A stretch of DNA of 64,000 nt from Agapanthus africanus (GCA_030015575.1 JASDDO010000016.1:70243396-70307395); one strand, 5' to 3'; counted from the first letter of the stretch, positions 1 through 12,200 are shown. Translations and numbers: made by a program. Notes: a model not told the origin generated them from the letters alone.

Positions 1-1280
1 TCGACGTCCCTTTTAGTCAATAGTTGGTGGCCCGTCACGTATTGGCTTATACCTCTGACGTGCTAGTGGTTAAATCCACAGCCATAGTATTGACGAGTCT
101 TTAGAGTCCACCACACTTTCAGTTACTCAAGCTTTCGGGCGAAACGCTGTAGAGGCCGTATGGAGATATGGCAGGGTCCGATCAGATACGTGCGGTATTG
201 CACGGATCAGGATCGGACGGTTTGTACTAGTAGCCGTATAGGTATATGGCAGGGTTCGATCAGATACGTGCGGTATTGCACGGATCAGGATCGAACGGAT
301 ATTACTAGCCGGCTTCGGTTTAAGCCGGTCCTAGTTTAGTACAGTGTAGATTTTGTCTCATTGCATTTGTATCCGGACGGAAAACAGATGCGGGTGTGTA
401 TGCACAGTATCGGGGTTTTCCTGTAATTTATTACGGGACCAGTTTTCTGGAGTTGCCAGTTTGCATTCCGTTCCGGCCGGTTTTCCTTTGTTCTTTCCCG
501 GCCGGACTTTTCCGATGGAGGGGGTAATTTGCAGTTTTGCAAATTACATTTGTGGAGGGGTTTTCTTGCATAAAGTTTGATTATGATGACTTCATTATCT
601 TTGCACCATTTCTTGCTTTTAATTGTGATTGGAAAGGGTATGGGTGGGTGTAAGGAATAAGCATGGTTCATGTTTGTTTAGGATCACCACTTGCTTTTAC
701 TACAATAACCTCCCTCTTTGGTTTTTGTTTTCCACCACCACCATTTCCTACATAGTTTTGGCCGGCCACAATTTTAGAAGAAGAGAGAAAATGATAGGCT
801 TCATTTTGGTGTGGAGAAAATTAATCATTCATATCATTTTCATTGCCACAAAAATCCCCAAGTTCATATCATCTTGATTCCTCCATCAAGGCAACTAACC
901 CCAAAGTGAGACAAAGCGTATTCTACACTACTTCCTACAGCAAATCTTGGACGCGTCGATTCGCCAGCTTCGCGCCCGAGTTGCCTCGGTATTGAGGTGG
1001 GAGCCCGTAAAAGTACCCGGCTTCGTGGTGTCCTTTCCGACGAGGAGGAGACGGACCGAGATCCCGCGAGGAGATCGGAGTGGAGATGAAGACCGGAGGA
1101 CTCGGATCAGTCGGTACATCTCTAACCCGTATTCTAGTTAGCTTAGACTTGTTAATGGTTACGATCCGGAGTTTAGTGCGCGGTGGTGCCGGTTTGCAAA
1201 GTCCGCAAAAAATTTGAGTTTACCACCGTTTCCGCGTTTGGCCGTCGGGTTGACGGCCGGGGCGCCGCCGTGCACTTACA
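1..1280 (+). repeat. Copia-A young 5' LTR (3' part only)
   Basis: Direct repeat of 7922-9201. It ends in TTACA at 1280, one base before the Met primer-binding site, which fixes the LTR boundary. The first roughly 930 bp of this LTR are outside the window, judging from the full 3' copy (2212 bp). The short frames inside it are duplicated exactly in the other LTR and have no recognisable product. Confidence 0.95.
155..310 (+). repeat. 78-bp tandem duplication with hairpins in Copia-A LTR
   Basis: Two adjacent units start at 155 and 233, a period of 78 bp. Each carries a strong inverted repeat, GATACGTGC-GGTATT-GCACGGATC. The same pair is in the 3' LTR at 8076-8231. The older Copia-A LTR has a single related unit near 14204-14270 with a different hairpin sequence, so the duplication arose in the younger lineage. 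Confidence 0.85.
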
Positions 1281-1281
1281 G

Positions 1282-1293
1282 TGGTATCAGAGC
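1282..1293 (+). other. Primer-binding site, initiator-Met tRNA type
   Basis: TGGTATCAGAGC, the standard plant copia primer site complementary to the 3' end of initiator-Met tRNA. It starts two bases after the LTR end at 1280 and sets the element on the plus strand. Confidence 0.95.
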
Positions 1294-1490
1294 CTCGCCA
1301 TTAACTTCGTCTAGCTTTGTTTAATGTGTTTAACGTTTCCGATCGAACAAAATCCCGAAAACACGTATTTCAAGCACATCAGTTTCTGTCGAATTTTTTT
1401 TGAGTCCAAAAATTTTTCAGGTTGTCGCAGAATGATGTGCAGGGAAATATAAGCATTCTGTAAAAAATTGGTACCATGATCTCACTGTTC

Positions 1491-1540
1491 CGCCGCGGAA
1501 GGGCGGCCAAACCCCTGCTTGGGCCGCGCTTCCGCGGCGC
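1491..1540 (+). repeat. GC-rich paired-palindrome module (Copia-A leader)
   Basis: Two GC-rich arms, CCGCGGAAGGGCGGCC and GGGCCGCGCTTCCGCGGC, are separated by about 12 bases. It is a diverged copy of the module also found in Copia-B, Athila and the Athila-derived array. Here it lies about 200 bp downstream of the primer site, in what should be the untranslated leader. Confidence 0.75.
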
Positions 1541-1542
1541 TT

Positions 1543-3600
1543 GTAACTGTTCATGCTCCCAAATTTTTGTAGTATGTTCCTGTGTGATAAATGTGGTTTC
1601 TGGAATATTAAAGTTGGGCCAATTATTTCTGTGAGTGCTACAGTTTTCTTTGGGGCCCACTTGTTAATTGTTTGATCAATCGGAAATTTTTTAAACACAT
1701 TTTTCACAGTATTTACATTATATCTGCGACCGTGAATGTCACTCGATCGGTAAATCCGGTCTAACTGCTATAGCCCGGTTAGACGGATTTGCGAACGTGA
1801 CTTTCACGTTGATGTTCTATGTTTATGCTGTGATGTTGCGGATCGGTCGGTGGGGATAGCCTGGATGCAATACTAGTGCTGTATTGTGGTATTATGTACA
1901 TTTGATATTGCGGGGCGAGCGTCCGACATGTGGACTGCCGTCACTGCCTGATTGTATTATTCTTTTGGGGCACGACCTGGTTGCGGTCGATGTACCCGGT
2001 GTATGTATATTTTACTTTCTGTACTAGGATTACCCCGCGGAGGGGTGCACGGATAGCCGGGTTCTAGAGGGCAACAAGCCCGCATCTCATGGCATTGGGA
2101 CGGAGGGGGCTTCACTCTAGGATTGGCGGGCTATTCGTCGCACTCGTAGGGGGTACAGGTTGACCCAGGAGGGGTGCCCAAGTTGCCGGATTCCGTGGAG
2201 TGCTGGGTGGTCCATTCACGGAGCTGAAGGGGGCTGCCTCGCTTCAGGTTTTGGCGGGTGACTTGCCGCGCCCGTAGGGGTCTAGGTTTTCATTGCACAG
2301 GCTATCCACACGACCAGGGGAACGTCGGGTTTCAGTAGTGGCTCTGTGAAACCCGGGGATCCCAGATATCTGTATTGTTCTGTGATGCTGTACATTTATG
2401 TGATGTTGCATTTCTTATCACGCCTTGAGCGAATATAATATATTGGTATATATATTAGTAGATGTTGTATATGTTTTTCATCCGCGCTAGTCCAGTCCCC
2501 GCTCTGTCGTTAGTAAGCTAACCTAACGAGTGATGACGGGACCCAGTGGCGAATGCGGATGGCATATACGTACGTCAGTATATTTTCGTTCTTTGTGGTG
2601 TGATCAATTGATGGGACTGCATTGATTCGGATCAATGCAAGTTAAAAACAAACCTAATCTGATGTTGTTGGAACACTTTTTCAAAAAGCTGTTATTGCAA
2701 GGACGTTCACTTTTGTTTTGCATCGTGGTATTCATTTGGAATATCCTGCTCCTCAGTCGACGAGGCAAGGGCCGAGATCCCCTCACCGGGAGTGACCCCT
2801 TGGACAGAATTTTGCGTCAGGGCATTAACTTCACTATAGCCGATTACTTTTGCTTTGCACCGTGGTATTCAGTTGGAATATCCTGCACCCCATTCTACGA
2901 GGAAAGAGCCGAGATCCCTTCACCGGGAGTGACCTCTTTAGTAAAGGTTTTCGTCACTATATTTTCTAAAAAGCTATCCGTTCCTTCAACGATATCAAGT
3001 TCACTACGTTAAAGGTTTTCGCCAGAAACCATTCGTAGCCCTCCGTCGTTTCATATGGGTAGTCAATAGTATTCAAGCTGTGTTTGTTGGCCTTAGTCAA
3101 GGCACAGTGTTTGGTAGCTATTGGGTATTCATATGCTGCATAGATAGATGCGTTGGTTTGGGACAGTCGTATAGCCTTGTTGGCCTTAGTCAAGGGCTTG
3201 TGCGGGTGGATTCGAATCAACCTGGAGAATGACGGGTAGAACTTGACATGTGACTTATGATTTGTTGGCCAAAGTCAAGGTCATAAGAGCATGGGGCAGA
3301 AATCACATCGGGAGTTTCAAAAGTACTGAAACTTGCCAGATATGCGCATACCTTCTGGAGTGTGATACCGTGAGCGGATTCCGTCACGTTATCGTGCGAT
3401 GAGAGATGGATCCCGATTCCCACTGATGAGTTGGTTTACTCCTCGGGTGTTCCCGACTAATTCTTCTTTCAGGTTTGGAGGAGAATTTGAGGTACAGTGG
3501 GAGGTTTCCAGATTAGATAAATTGGTAACCATTCTGATCTAGGTTAGAGTGCACGCTGAGTGTTTCTTTTCTCTCTCTCTTTGGCAGCGACCATTGACCC
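1543..3600 (+). other. Copia-A non-coding leader with repeated modules
   Basis: About 2 kb without a recognisable gene. It aligns in blocks with the leader of Copia-B (49497-52400). It contains a roughly 126-bp imperfect tandem duplication (2034-2160 and 2160-2286), a pair of about 90-bp units each ending in TCACCGGGAGTGACC (2716-2803 and 2851-2940), and three copies of TTGTTGGCC..AGTCAAGG near 3086, 3177 and 3260. The block at 2500-2560 (GCTAACCTAACGAG) is also conserved in Copia-B near 51190. No gag domain was recognised. Confidence 0.7.
2716..2940 (+). repeat. Paired ~90-bp leader unit (CACCGGGAGTGACC)
   Basis: Two copies, 2716-2803 and 2851-2940, share GCACCGTGGTATTCA, GAGATCCC and TCACCGGGAGTGACC blocks. 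Equivalent pairs occur in Copia-B (51381-51470 and 51528-51615). In the older Copia-A the first unit is cut by the young element at 9202 and the second is at about 9269-9352. The retention of two units in separate lineages suggests a conserved RNA or cis element rather than coding sequence. Confidence 0.75.
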
Positions 3601-3711
3601 GACCCTAAGACTATGACTCAGTGACCAAGTTGACCGAACCTTCTTGACACTGGCTTTTGGATTGTCAGAGTTGCAGACCTCATTGCCACTCCTACTTTTA
3701 CCCTTTTCTCC

Positions 3712-4470
3712 AGGACACCCCGTATTACTGCGAACGTCCACTTCCATTGGACAAAACCATCGTATGGTTAGATACGAACTCGAAGGAATTTATTCGAGGA
3801 TGGTTTCCGGTTCTGGAGAAAACGGATAGGACTATTCAGTTGTCTTTTCTTTTCACCCTCTCTCAGGTTGTGAGTACTCCTTAGTTTAGGAGTAGTACAC
3901 CTATTATGCAAATTGGATAGTCTTCTTCCAAACCATAGGCTGGTGCCGACCGGTAGGGAAGGAAGAAAGCCAATTAGCCTAAACGGTGTACAGAAGGTAT
4001 TAAGTTAAGACAAAGTAAGGGATTTGTAAGAGGGCAAAGTAAATCGCAACAGATATTCACGACCAAACCATGTATTCCTTCGCCAATCCTAAATCACCTT
4101 TGTATTTCTCCAGGACACTCCGTATCATTACGAAGATCCCATTTTATTGGATAATCCATCGTATGGTTATATACGAACTCGAAAGGAACTCGTTCCAGTT
4201 CGGGGATGGATCCTGGTTCAGGAGAAATAGGAATAAAGTACATTCAGGTGTCTTTTATCTTCACCTTCTCTCGCGATGCGAGTGCTCCTAGGATTAGGAC
4301 AGTACACCCTTTATGCTTTTTGGATAGTCTTCTTCCAAACCATAGGCTGGTGCCGAACGGTAGGGAAGGAAGAAAACCATTTGGCCTAAAGGGGTGTACA
4401 GAAGGTAAAGACTAAAGACATATGAAGGGATTTGGAGAGGTGGCAAAGAACTATACGGTTACAGTCGTGA
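3712..4470 (+). repeat. ~400-bp tandem duplication in Copia-A internal region
   Basis: Two units begin at about 3712 and 4112 (period about 400 bp). They share CCAGGACAC, CATCGTATGGTTA, ACGAACTCGAA and TCTTCTTCCAAACCATAGGC blocks. The older copy has a full unit (about 10142-10500) and a shortened second unit (10548-10800). I recognise no protein product. Confidence 0.75.
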
Positions 4471-4889
4471 ATCTGGAAGAGGCATTACTACGAATACCGG
4501 GATACCCCATCGAAACATTTCAATGTTTCAGTCTCACTGTGTAATGTTAAAAGAAAACTGATTTCCCGATTGGACACTTGCTCCAGGGTATGTATTTACC
4601 AGGTTTGATTCTCACATCTGTATGGTTTTACAGATGATGAGTGGGAGTAAGTTATTGGGAATTGGGTGATCATCCTCATTATATCGGGATTCGTTGTAAT
4701 CGGTGATATTTGAGGAGATCACCTGGGCTGTTTGCCGGTTGGCAAATATTTGGTTTTGAATATCCGCAGTTATGCACCAATTTCAAATTGATATATCTGT
4801 ACGTCTATTTTCATAGAGTGAGATATACCTTTTGATATTATGTCGATGACATTTACCTATATCAGTGGATGGTTAGGTAAGGAGCATTA

Positions 4890-5578
4890 AACAACGGTGT
4901 AATTCTTCTTAACCATAAGTACAGTTTTCAACCTACGACACACAGTGAAAGAGTTGTTAGACTCAGCGGACTTATACAGAGTATTGTATGTTATCCAGGG
5001 TCCATCAGGACAGAGGGGTTGGTCCTCATACTATATTCTGTTTACTTTTAACTTCTCTAGTTCTTAGACATGTGTTTCGTAGAAACACAGGGTCTAAGTT
5101 TTGAGGAGTTATAGGTATTTGAATAGAGTAGAGAACCAGGTGTAGCAAGTATCGGGATTCTTCAAAGTGATCGAAGATGTAGATACTTGTGTATGGTATT
5201 CAGTTGATAGTAATGATAAAGAGAAATTGCTTCTTTTTCAGGTTACTCATAATTGGAAGCATTCCTAAGTTGAGTAACGCTGATCGGCCTCCTTCCATTT
5301 AGTTGACATGCACTGGAGATAGCTGCATGATTTGAATCTGGTTCAATTAAATCAGTGCCTCTGGTTCTATTTTGGATATAGAACAGTTCATATCTTAACG
5401 ATGTTAAGGTACGGGGAGTTGTCCGGCTTATGATTAAAACCAGACTCTGGATAACTCAAGGCACGTTTCTGTAATGGCTGTTTGTGGGTTGACCCAGGCT
5501 ATGACGCGGGTTGATTTTCTGCCATCTGGATGAACAATAGCAATATTGTTCTAGACTCGCCACAGTTTTATTAAAAAT

Positions 5579-5609
<31 letters not shown>

Positions 5610-6880
5610 CAAAAACAGCAGTGGGAGTATGGTAGAACTGGAAGTAATTCCAGAACCGCAAACGATTACTGAAGATTTGATAAGGAACCTAAAGATTCAA
5701 TCTGTTTTGACATTCCATTGGCCACTCCGCAGATAAGGTGGGTAACTTCAGGCACCCGAGAGGTACTCCGGTAGCCTCAAGGACGGTGACAGGGAAGTTC
5801 TTGTTTACCCACACTTGCCATTGTTGTTGTTCCAGGCTGCGAGACCCGGCAGGAGGATGAGTATAGCGTCTTTCTGAACTAGCTTCAGAAGTGTACGTGT
5901 ATATGACTCTGCCAGAGGGTTGTCGTAGTCAGTGGGAGCAACGGAAGCATTGGTGGACATCAGGCTTATGTCTATTTATAGACTAAAGCAGATGTAGCAG
6001 AGATAGATCATCTGTTTCTGATGTGACAGTCATAGGTTTGACGTCATCAGAATAGGGGATGGATCTGTTGAGAAGGTAGTAGGAAGTGATATTCCTTTAC
6101 TACGATCGGTTATACTTTGGTCGTCACACAGTGTTTTCTCCACAAAGGACTTGGACATTATATCAGACATTCTGGTTACTAGATCTATGGTTTTAGATCT
6201 AGATTTGGGTGGTTTCCTAATCTGGGTACCTTGACAGCATTCTATGAGTATTTAGAATGGACGACTCCTGGCACGGTAGTGTACCTGCAGGTAATGGAGT
6301 CACCCTCTCTAAAGGTGTCTTACAGACTAAAGGGGAGAGGGACGTGCATGATCGGCAGATCACTTGCTTAGGCAATTGAGTCAATCATGAGATGTCAAGT
6401 ACCACACCAGATGTTGTTCTTGCACTAGATGCAATAAGTTGATATTGATCCAATCCTGGAGAAACAGTCGGAAGCAGTTTTAGAACATAAGTGGCTGTTC
6501 TAGGGATATGATAACGGCTGCCTCTTTTAGGAGACGGTTATCATTCCAGGCTTCCAAGGTGACATGGACGACAAGGAGGTTGTCAGAGTTATAGTTATCC
6601 TTCTGACGAGGGGCAGTATTTTGGACAGATGGTCCAAGGTGATACTGAGGGTGGCATGACGCGCAGGATACTGATTAAGTTCAGTTGACGATACAGTCTA
6701 AGAAGTTTGGATTTGGAGTTCATTTATGAGCTACGTCCCATCAGACATCCAGACATTCTAAGGCAGGTATTGCTCTTTTCGGGAGATGGCTTTCTCCGCG
6801 AACTTGAGATATAGAGAGACATAGAAAGAAACTCCTAGGCGGATCCACTCACTGAGGCTATTCCTCGACCGCAATAGTTT
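4890..6880 (+). pseudogene. Decayed Ty1/copia integrase-RT-RNase H remnant (Copia-A young)
   Basis: There is no open frame longer than about 70 codons, but the tract aligns by eye with better-preserved copia pol in Copia-B and in the older Copia-A. The block at 5400-5470 (GTTGTCCGG..ATG.TTAAA) corresponds to the integrase end at 53710-53770. The block at 6839-6859 encodes the RNase H-terminal ADPLTEA motif just before the polypurine tract. The RT catalytic YxDD segment is missing: the older copy has about 40 extra nucleotides (12169-12208) encoding YLDD, while here GGTAGT joins directly to AGGAAGTGA near 6080. The protein cannot be functional, although the LTRs are identical. Confidence 0.75.
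5582..5609 (+). repeat. Poly-T run of 28
   Basis: An uninterrupted run of 28 T in the pol remnant. The equivalent site in the older copy (about 11688) has only 8 T, so the tract expanded in the younger lineage or is an assembly-sensitive homopolymer. Confidence 0.9.
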
Positions 6881-6978
6881 CACAAACGGGATTTGTGAGA
6901 CTGACTAGTAGAGGAGTTGGGTGTTCGGTTTCACACGGGCTGTGAGTATGCGACATCGCAATAATTAGCCTTGAGTGC

Positions 6979-6989
6979 AAGTGGGAGAT
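6979..6989 (+). other. Polypurine tract of Copia-A young
   Basis: AAGTGGGAGAT directly before the TGTTGG start of the 3' LTR. The same tract precedes the LTRs at 13121 and 55202, as is usual for this copia group. Confidence 0.9.
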
Positions 6990-9201
6990 TGTTGGAGATA
7001 GTGCCCTCAGAGTCGATTATTGGATCACAGGCACGTGATTTCGATGATTGAGGGAGGACCTATCCCGGTAGGACAGTCTTACTCGAGATGATAGTATGCT
7101 ATCTGGTTTACCTTTATCATCGTGTACTGCTTTAGGCGACCTGACATGTCGCTATTGCACGTTGATAGAGCCCCTAGGATTCTTGCTTGACTGCCAGCAG
7201 TATGAGGGCGATCATATAAGTGAGAGCTGGAGTCTATAAGCACATCCTTAAAAGGTCCCTAGTCGTAGGAGTTTCGAGACAGGGCATCGATACTCCAGAG
7301 TAGACTAGTGTATACAGTCGAGACCCCGACGAGGGGCGGTGGCCGGTCTCACAAGCCACTGGTGTCAGTTGGTTCACCTAAGATGTATACAGGTGCTCAT
7401 TGGGTTATGAGTACACCGGACAGGACTCGCCGGGAACATGCTAGTTGGTCTTATACCTGACGTCAGATAGCAGTTCCCAGGTGACATGTGTACAGGTTAG
7501 TTCATCGACCTGGGGATCGTCATTTGTCTCGTGTGAGTTCCCACTGTACTTTGATTACTACCCTACCACGGCTCAAAGGAGTCGTGCAAACAGGTTTTAG
7601 TTGGGTACAGTCCCGAGCCACATGGAGGCAGTGAGCGTATCTTCAGGGGTTCGTCTCTCCCGGTATTGGGGGTGAGGTCGCGCTGTGTCTAGGAGAGCCA
7701 TTACACAAAGACCTTGGCCAAGGCAGGAGATTTACTGGTAGGTATTCCAGTAGTATCTCAGGGTGTTCTGGGCTACACTCCGACACGACTTGTACCGCTT
7801 TTGGGGGTCTGACTTTTACCAACCCCCTAGGCCCGCCATGCGATGCTCATAGACGAACGGACCGGACTGTACGGATATTGTCACTGACAGGCTCAGTAGG
7901 GTGTCAGGATGAGTTCGCTCATCGACGTCCCTTTTAGTCAATAGTTGGTGGCCCGTCACGTATTGGCTTATACCTCTGACGTGCTAGTGGTTAAATCCAC
8001 AGCCATAGTATTGACGAGTCTTTAGAGTCCACCACACTTTCAGTTACTCAAGCTTTCGGGCGAAACGCTGTAGAGGCCGTATGGAGATATGGCAGGGTCC
8101 GATCAGATACGTGCGGTATTGCACGGATCAGGATCGGACGGTTTGTACTAGTAGCCGTATAGGTATATGGCAGGGTTCGATCAGATACGTGCGGTATTGC
8201 ACGGATCAGGATCGAACGGATATTACTAGCCGGCTTCGGTTTAAGCCGGTCCTAGTTTAGTACAGTGTAGATTTTGTCTCATTGCATTTGTATCCGGACG
8301 GAAAACAGATGCGGGTGTGTATGCACAGTATCGGGGTTTTCCTGTAATTTATTACGGGACCAGTTTTCTGGAGTTGCCAGTTTGCATTCCGTTCCGGCCG
8401 GTTTTCCTTTGTTCTTTCCCGGCCGGACTTTTCCGATGGAGGGGGTAATTTGCAGTTTTGCAAATTACATTTGTGGAGGGGTTTTCTTGCATAAAGTTTG
8501 ATTATGATGACTTCATTATCTTTGCACCATTTCTTGCTTTTAATTGTGATTGGAAAGGGTATGGGTGGGTGTAAGGAATAAGCATGGTTCATGTTTGTTT
8601 AGGATCACCACTTGCTTTTACTACAATAACCTCCCTCTTTGGTTTTTGTTTTCCACCACCACCATTTCCTACATAGTTTTGGCCGGCCACAATTTTAGAA
8701 GAAGAGAGAAAATGATAGGCTTCATTTTGGTGTGGAGAAAATTAATCATTCATATCATTTTCATTGCCACAAAAATCCCCAAGTTCATATCATCTTGATT
8801 CCTCCATCAAGGCAACTAACCCCAAAGTGAGACAAAGCGTATTCTACACTACTTCCTACAGCAAATCTTGGACGCGTCGATTCGCCAGCTTCGCGCCCGA
8901 GTTGCCTCGGTATTGAGGTGGGAGCCCGTAAAAGTACCCGGCTTCGTGGTGTCCTTTCCGACGAGGAGGAGACGGACCGAGATCCCGCGAGGAGATCGGA
9001 GTGGAGATGAAGACCGGAGGACTCGGATCAGTCGGTACATCTCTAACCCGTATTCTAGTTAGCTTAGACTTGTTAATGGTTACGATCCGGAGTTTAGTGC
9101 GCGGTGGTGCCGGTTTGCAAAGTCCGCAAAAAATTTGAGTTTACCACCGTTTCCGCGTTTGGCCGTCGGGTTGACGGCCGGGGCGCCGCCGTGCACTTAC
9201 A
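6990..9201 (+). repeat. Copia-A young 3' LTR (2212 bp)
   Basis: It begins TGTTGGAGATAGTGCCC after the polypurine tract and ends TTACA. The last 1280 bp match 1-1280 by eye. The first ~930 bp have no partner in the window except the diverged older LTR at 13121. Short frames inside are non-coding duplicates. Confidence 0.95.
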
Positions 9202-12200
9202 CGGGAGTGACCCCATAGGAAGAAGTTTACGTCAGGGTAATAACTTCACTATAGTCGATTACTTGTTGTTTTGCATCGCGGTATTCAGTTGAAATATCCT
9301 GCACCTCATTCCACGAGGAAAGAGCCGAGATCCCTTCACCGGGAGTGACCTCTTTAGCAAAGGTTTTCGCCACTATATTTTTGTAAAAAGTTATCAGGTT
9401 CCTACAACGAGATCAAGTTCATTACGTTAAAGGTTTTTCACCAAAAATCAGTCGTAGCCCTCCGTCATTTCATATGAATGGTCAGTAGTATTCAAGCTAT
9501 GTTTGTTTGGCCCTTAGTCATGACATAGTGATTGGTAGCTGCTGGGGTGTTCACATGTTGCATAGATAGATGCATTGGTTTAGGATAGCCGTACATCCTT
9601 GTTGGCCCTTAGTCAAGGGCGAGTACAGGTAGGTTCAAATTAACAAGATAATGATGGGCATAACTTAACATGTGACTTATGATTTGTTGGCCCTTAGTCA
9701 AGGTCATAAGAGCATGGGGTAAAAATCCACATCGGGAGTTTCTAAAGAAACTGAAACTTGCCAGGCATGCGCATACCTTCTGGAGTGTGATAACGTGAGT
9801 GGATTCCTTCACGTTATCATGCGATGAGAGTTGGATCCCGATTCCCACTGATGAGTTGGTTTACTCTTCGGGTGATCCCGACTAATTCTTCTTTCAGGTT
9901 TGGAGGAGAATTTGACGGTACAGTGGGAGGTTTCCTGATTAAATAAAGTGATAATCATTCTGATCTAGGTTAGAGTGCACGCAGAGTGTTTCTTTTCTCT
10001 CTCTCTTTGGCAGCGACCATTGACCGACCCTAGACTATGACTCAGTGACCAAGTTGACTGAACTTTCTTAAAATACTGGCTTTTGGATTGTCTTAGTTGC
10101 ATAAGTCATTGCCGCTCCTTCTTTTACCCTTTGCATTTCTCAGAACACCTCGTATCACTGCGAACATCCATTTCCATTGGATAGATCCATCGTATGGTTA
10201 TATACGAACTCGAAGGGACTTCTTCGAGGATGGATCCAGGTTCAGGAGAAATTGAATTGGTTTATTCTGTTGTCTTTTATCATCACCTTCTCTCAGGTTG
10301 CGAGGGATCCTTGGTTTAGGAGAGTACCCCTATTACGCTTATTGGATTGTCTTCTTCCAAACCATAGGCAAGTGCCGAAAGGTAGGGAATGAAGAAAACC
10401 AATTAGCCTAAGTAGGGTGTACAGAAGGTAATAAATAAAGACAAAATAAAGGGATTAGAAAGAGGGCAAAGTAAATTGCGACTGCTATCATTCACGACCA
10501 AACCGCTTAGTTCATCGCCACTCCTATTTCACCTTTGCTTTCTCCAGTTGAGGAGGAATAGAATAAGATTTATTCAAGTTGTCTTTTATCATCACCTTCT
10601 CTCAAGTTGCGAGTACTCCTAGGATTAGGAGTATACACCTATTACGCTTATTGGATAGTCTTCTTCCAAACCATAAGCTGGTGCCGAATGGTAGGGAATG
10701 AAGAAAACCATTTAGCCTAACGATGGTGTACAGAAGGTAACGACTAAAGACAAATAAAAGGATTTGGAGAGATGGCAACGAAATATACGGTTACAGTCAT
10801 GAATCTGCATAATGGAAGAGGCATTACTAGGAATATCAGGAAACCCCACGAAACATTTTCATGTTTCAGTTTCACTATGTGTTGTTAAAGGAAAACTGAT
10901 TTCCCAATTAGATACTTACTCCAGGGTATGTATTTACCAGGTATGATTCTCGCATCTGTATGGTTTTACAGATGATGAGTGGGAGTAAGTTATTGGGAAT
11001 TAGGTGATCATCCTCATTGTATCAGAGTTTGTTGTAATTGGTGATATTTGAGGAAATCTCACGGGTACAGTTTTCAACCTACGATGCACAGGTTTTGAGT
11101 TATTAGACGCAGGGGACAAAGGGGTTGGTCCTCGTACTATGTTCTGTTTACTTATGACTTCTCTAGTTTTTAGACAAGTGTTTCGTAGAAATACAATGTC
11201 TAAGTTTTGAGAAGTTATAAGTATACGAATAAAGTAGAGAACCAGGTGTCGCAAGTATCGGGATTCTTCAAAGAGATCGAAGATGTAAATACTTGTGATT
11301 GGTATTCAGTTAATAGTAATGGTTTTGAGAAACTTGTTTCTCTTTCAGGTTACTCATAATTGGATGCATTCCTAAGTTGAGTAATGCTGATTAGCCTCTT
11401 TCCATTAAGTTGATATACACTGGAGACAGCTGCATAATTTGAATATGGTTCCAATTAAATAAGTGCTAAAGTTTCTATATTGGATATAGAATGGTTCATA
11501 TCTTAACGATGTTAAGGTACGGGGAGTTGTCCGGATTATGCTTAAAACCAGACTCTGGATAACTCAAGGCACGTTTCTGTAATGGCAGTTTGTGGGTTGA
11601 CCCAGGCTATGACGAGGGTTGGCTTTCTACCATCTGGAAGATCAATGGTGATATTGTTCTTGACTCGCCACAGTTTTAGTAAAATGGATTTTTTTTAAGA
11701 AAACAGTAATGGGAGTATAGTAGAACTGGAAGTGATTCCAGAACCGCAAACGATTACGGAAAATTTAATAGAACCTAAAGATTGAATCAGGTTTAACATT
11801 CCATTAGCCACTCCGCAGATATGGTGGGTAACCTCAGACACCCGAGAGGTACTCTGGTAGCCTCAAGGACGGTGACAGGGAGGTTCTTGTTTACCCAGAC
11901 TTGACACTACTGTTGTTCCAGGCTATGGGACCCGGCAAGAGGATGAGTATAGTGTCATTCTAAAGTAGCTTTAGAAGTGCACGTGTATATGACTCTAGCA
12001 GAGGGTTGTCGTAGTCAGTGGGAGCAGCGGAAGCATAGTGGACAAGTAGTTTAAGTCTATTTATAGACTCGACCAGATATAGCGGAGAGAGATCATCTAT
12101 TTTTTGATGTGACAGTCATGGGTTTGACTTCATCAGAATAGGGGATGGATCTGTTAAGAAGGTAGTAGAGTGTGATGTCCTGGTATTTGGATGACATGCA

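Larger units (their letters stand above)
1..9201 (+). mobile_element. Copia-A young: Ty1/copia LTR retrotransposon, left end outside window
   Basis: This is an LTR retrotransposon laid out as 5' LTR (partial), Met primer-binding site, internal DNA, polypurine tract and 3' LTR. Positions 1-1280 match 7922-9201 with a constant offset of 7921, and I saw no difference by eye, which indicates a recent insertion. The internal part (1281-6989) has no long open frame; only eroded copia pol remains, so the copy is non-autonomous. It lies inside an older copy of the same family: the sequence after 9201 resumes at a point equivalent to about 2788 in this element. The left target-site duplication is outside the window; CGGGA at 9202-9206 should be the right one. 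Confidence 0.9.

Noticed and set aside
336..1141. Short open frames on both strands (repeated at 8257-9062)
   Set aside because: They lie inside the Copia-A LTR, occur identically in both LTR copies and resemble no protein family.
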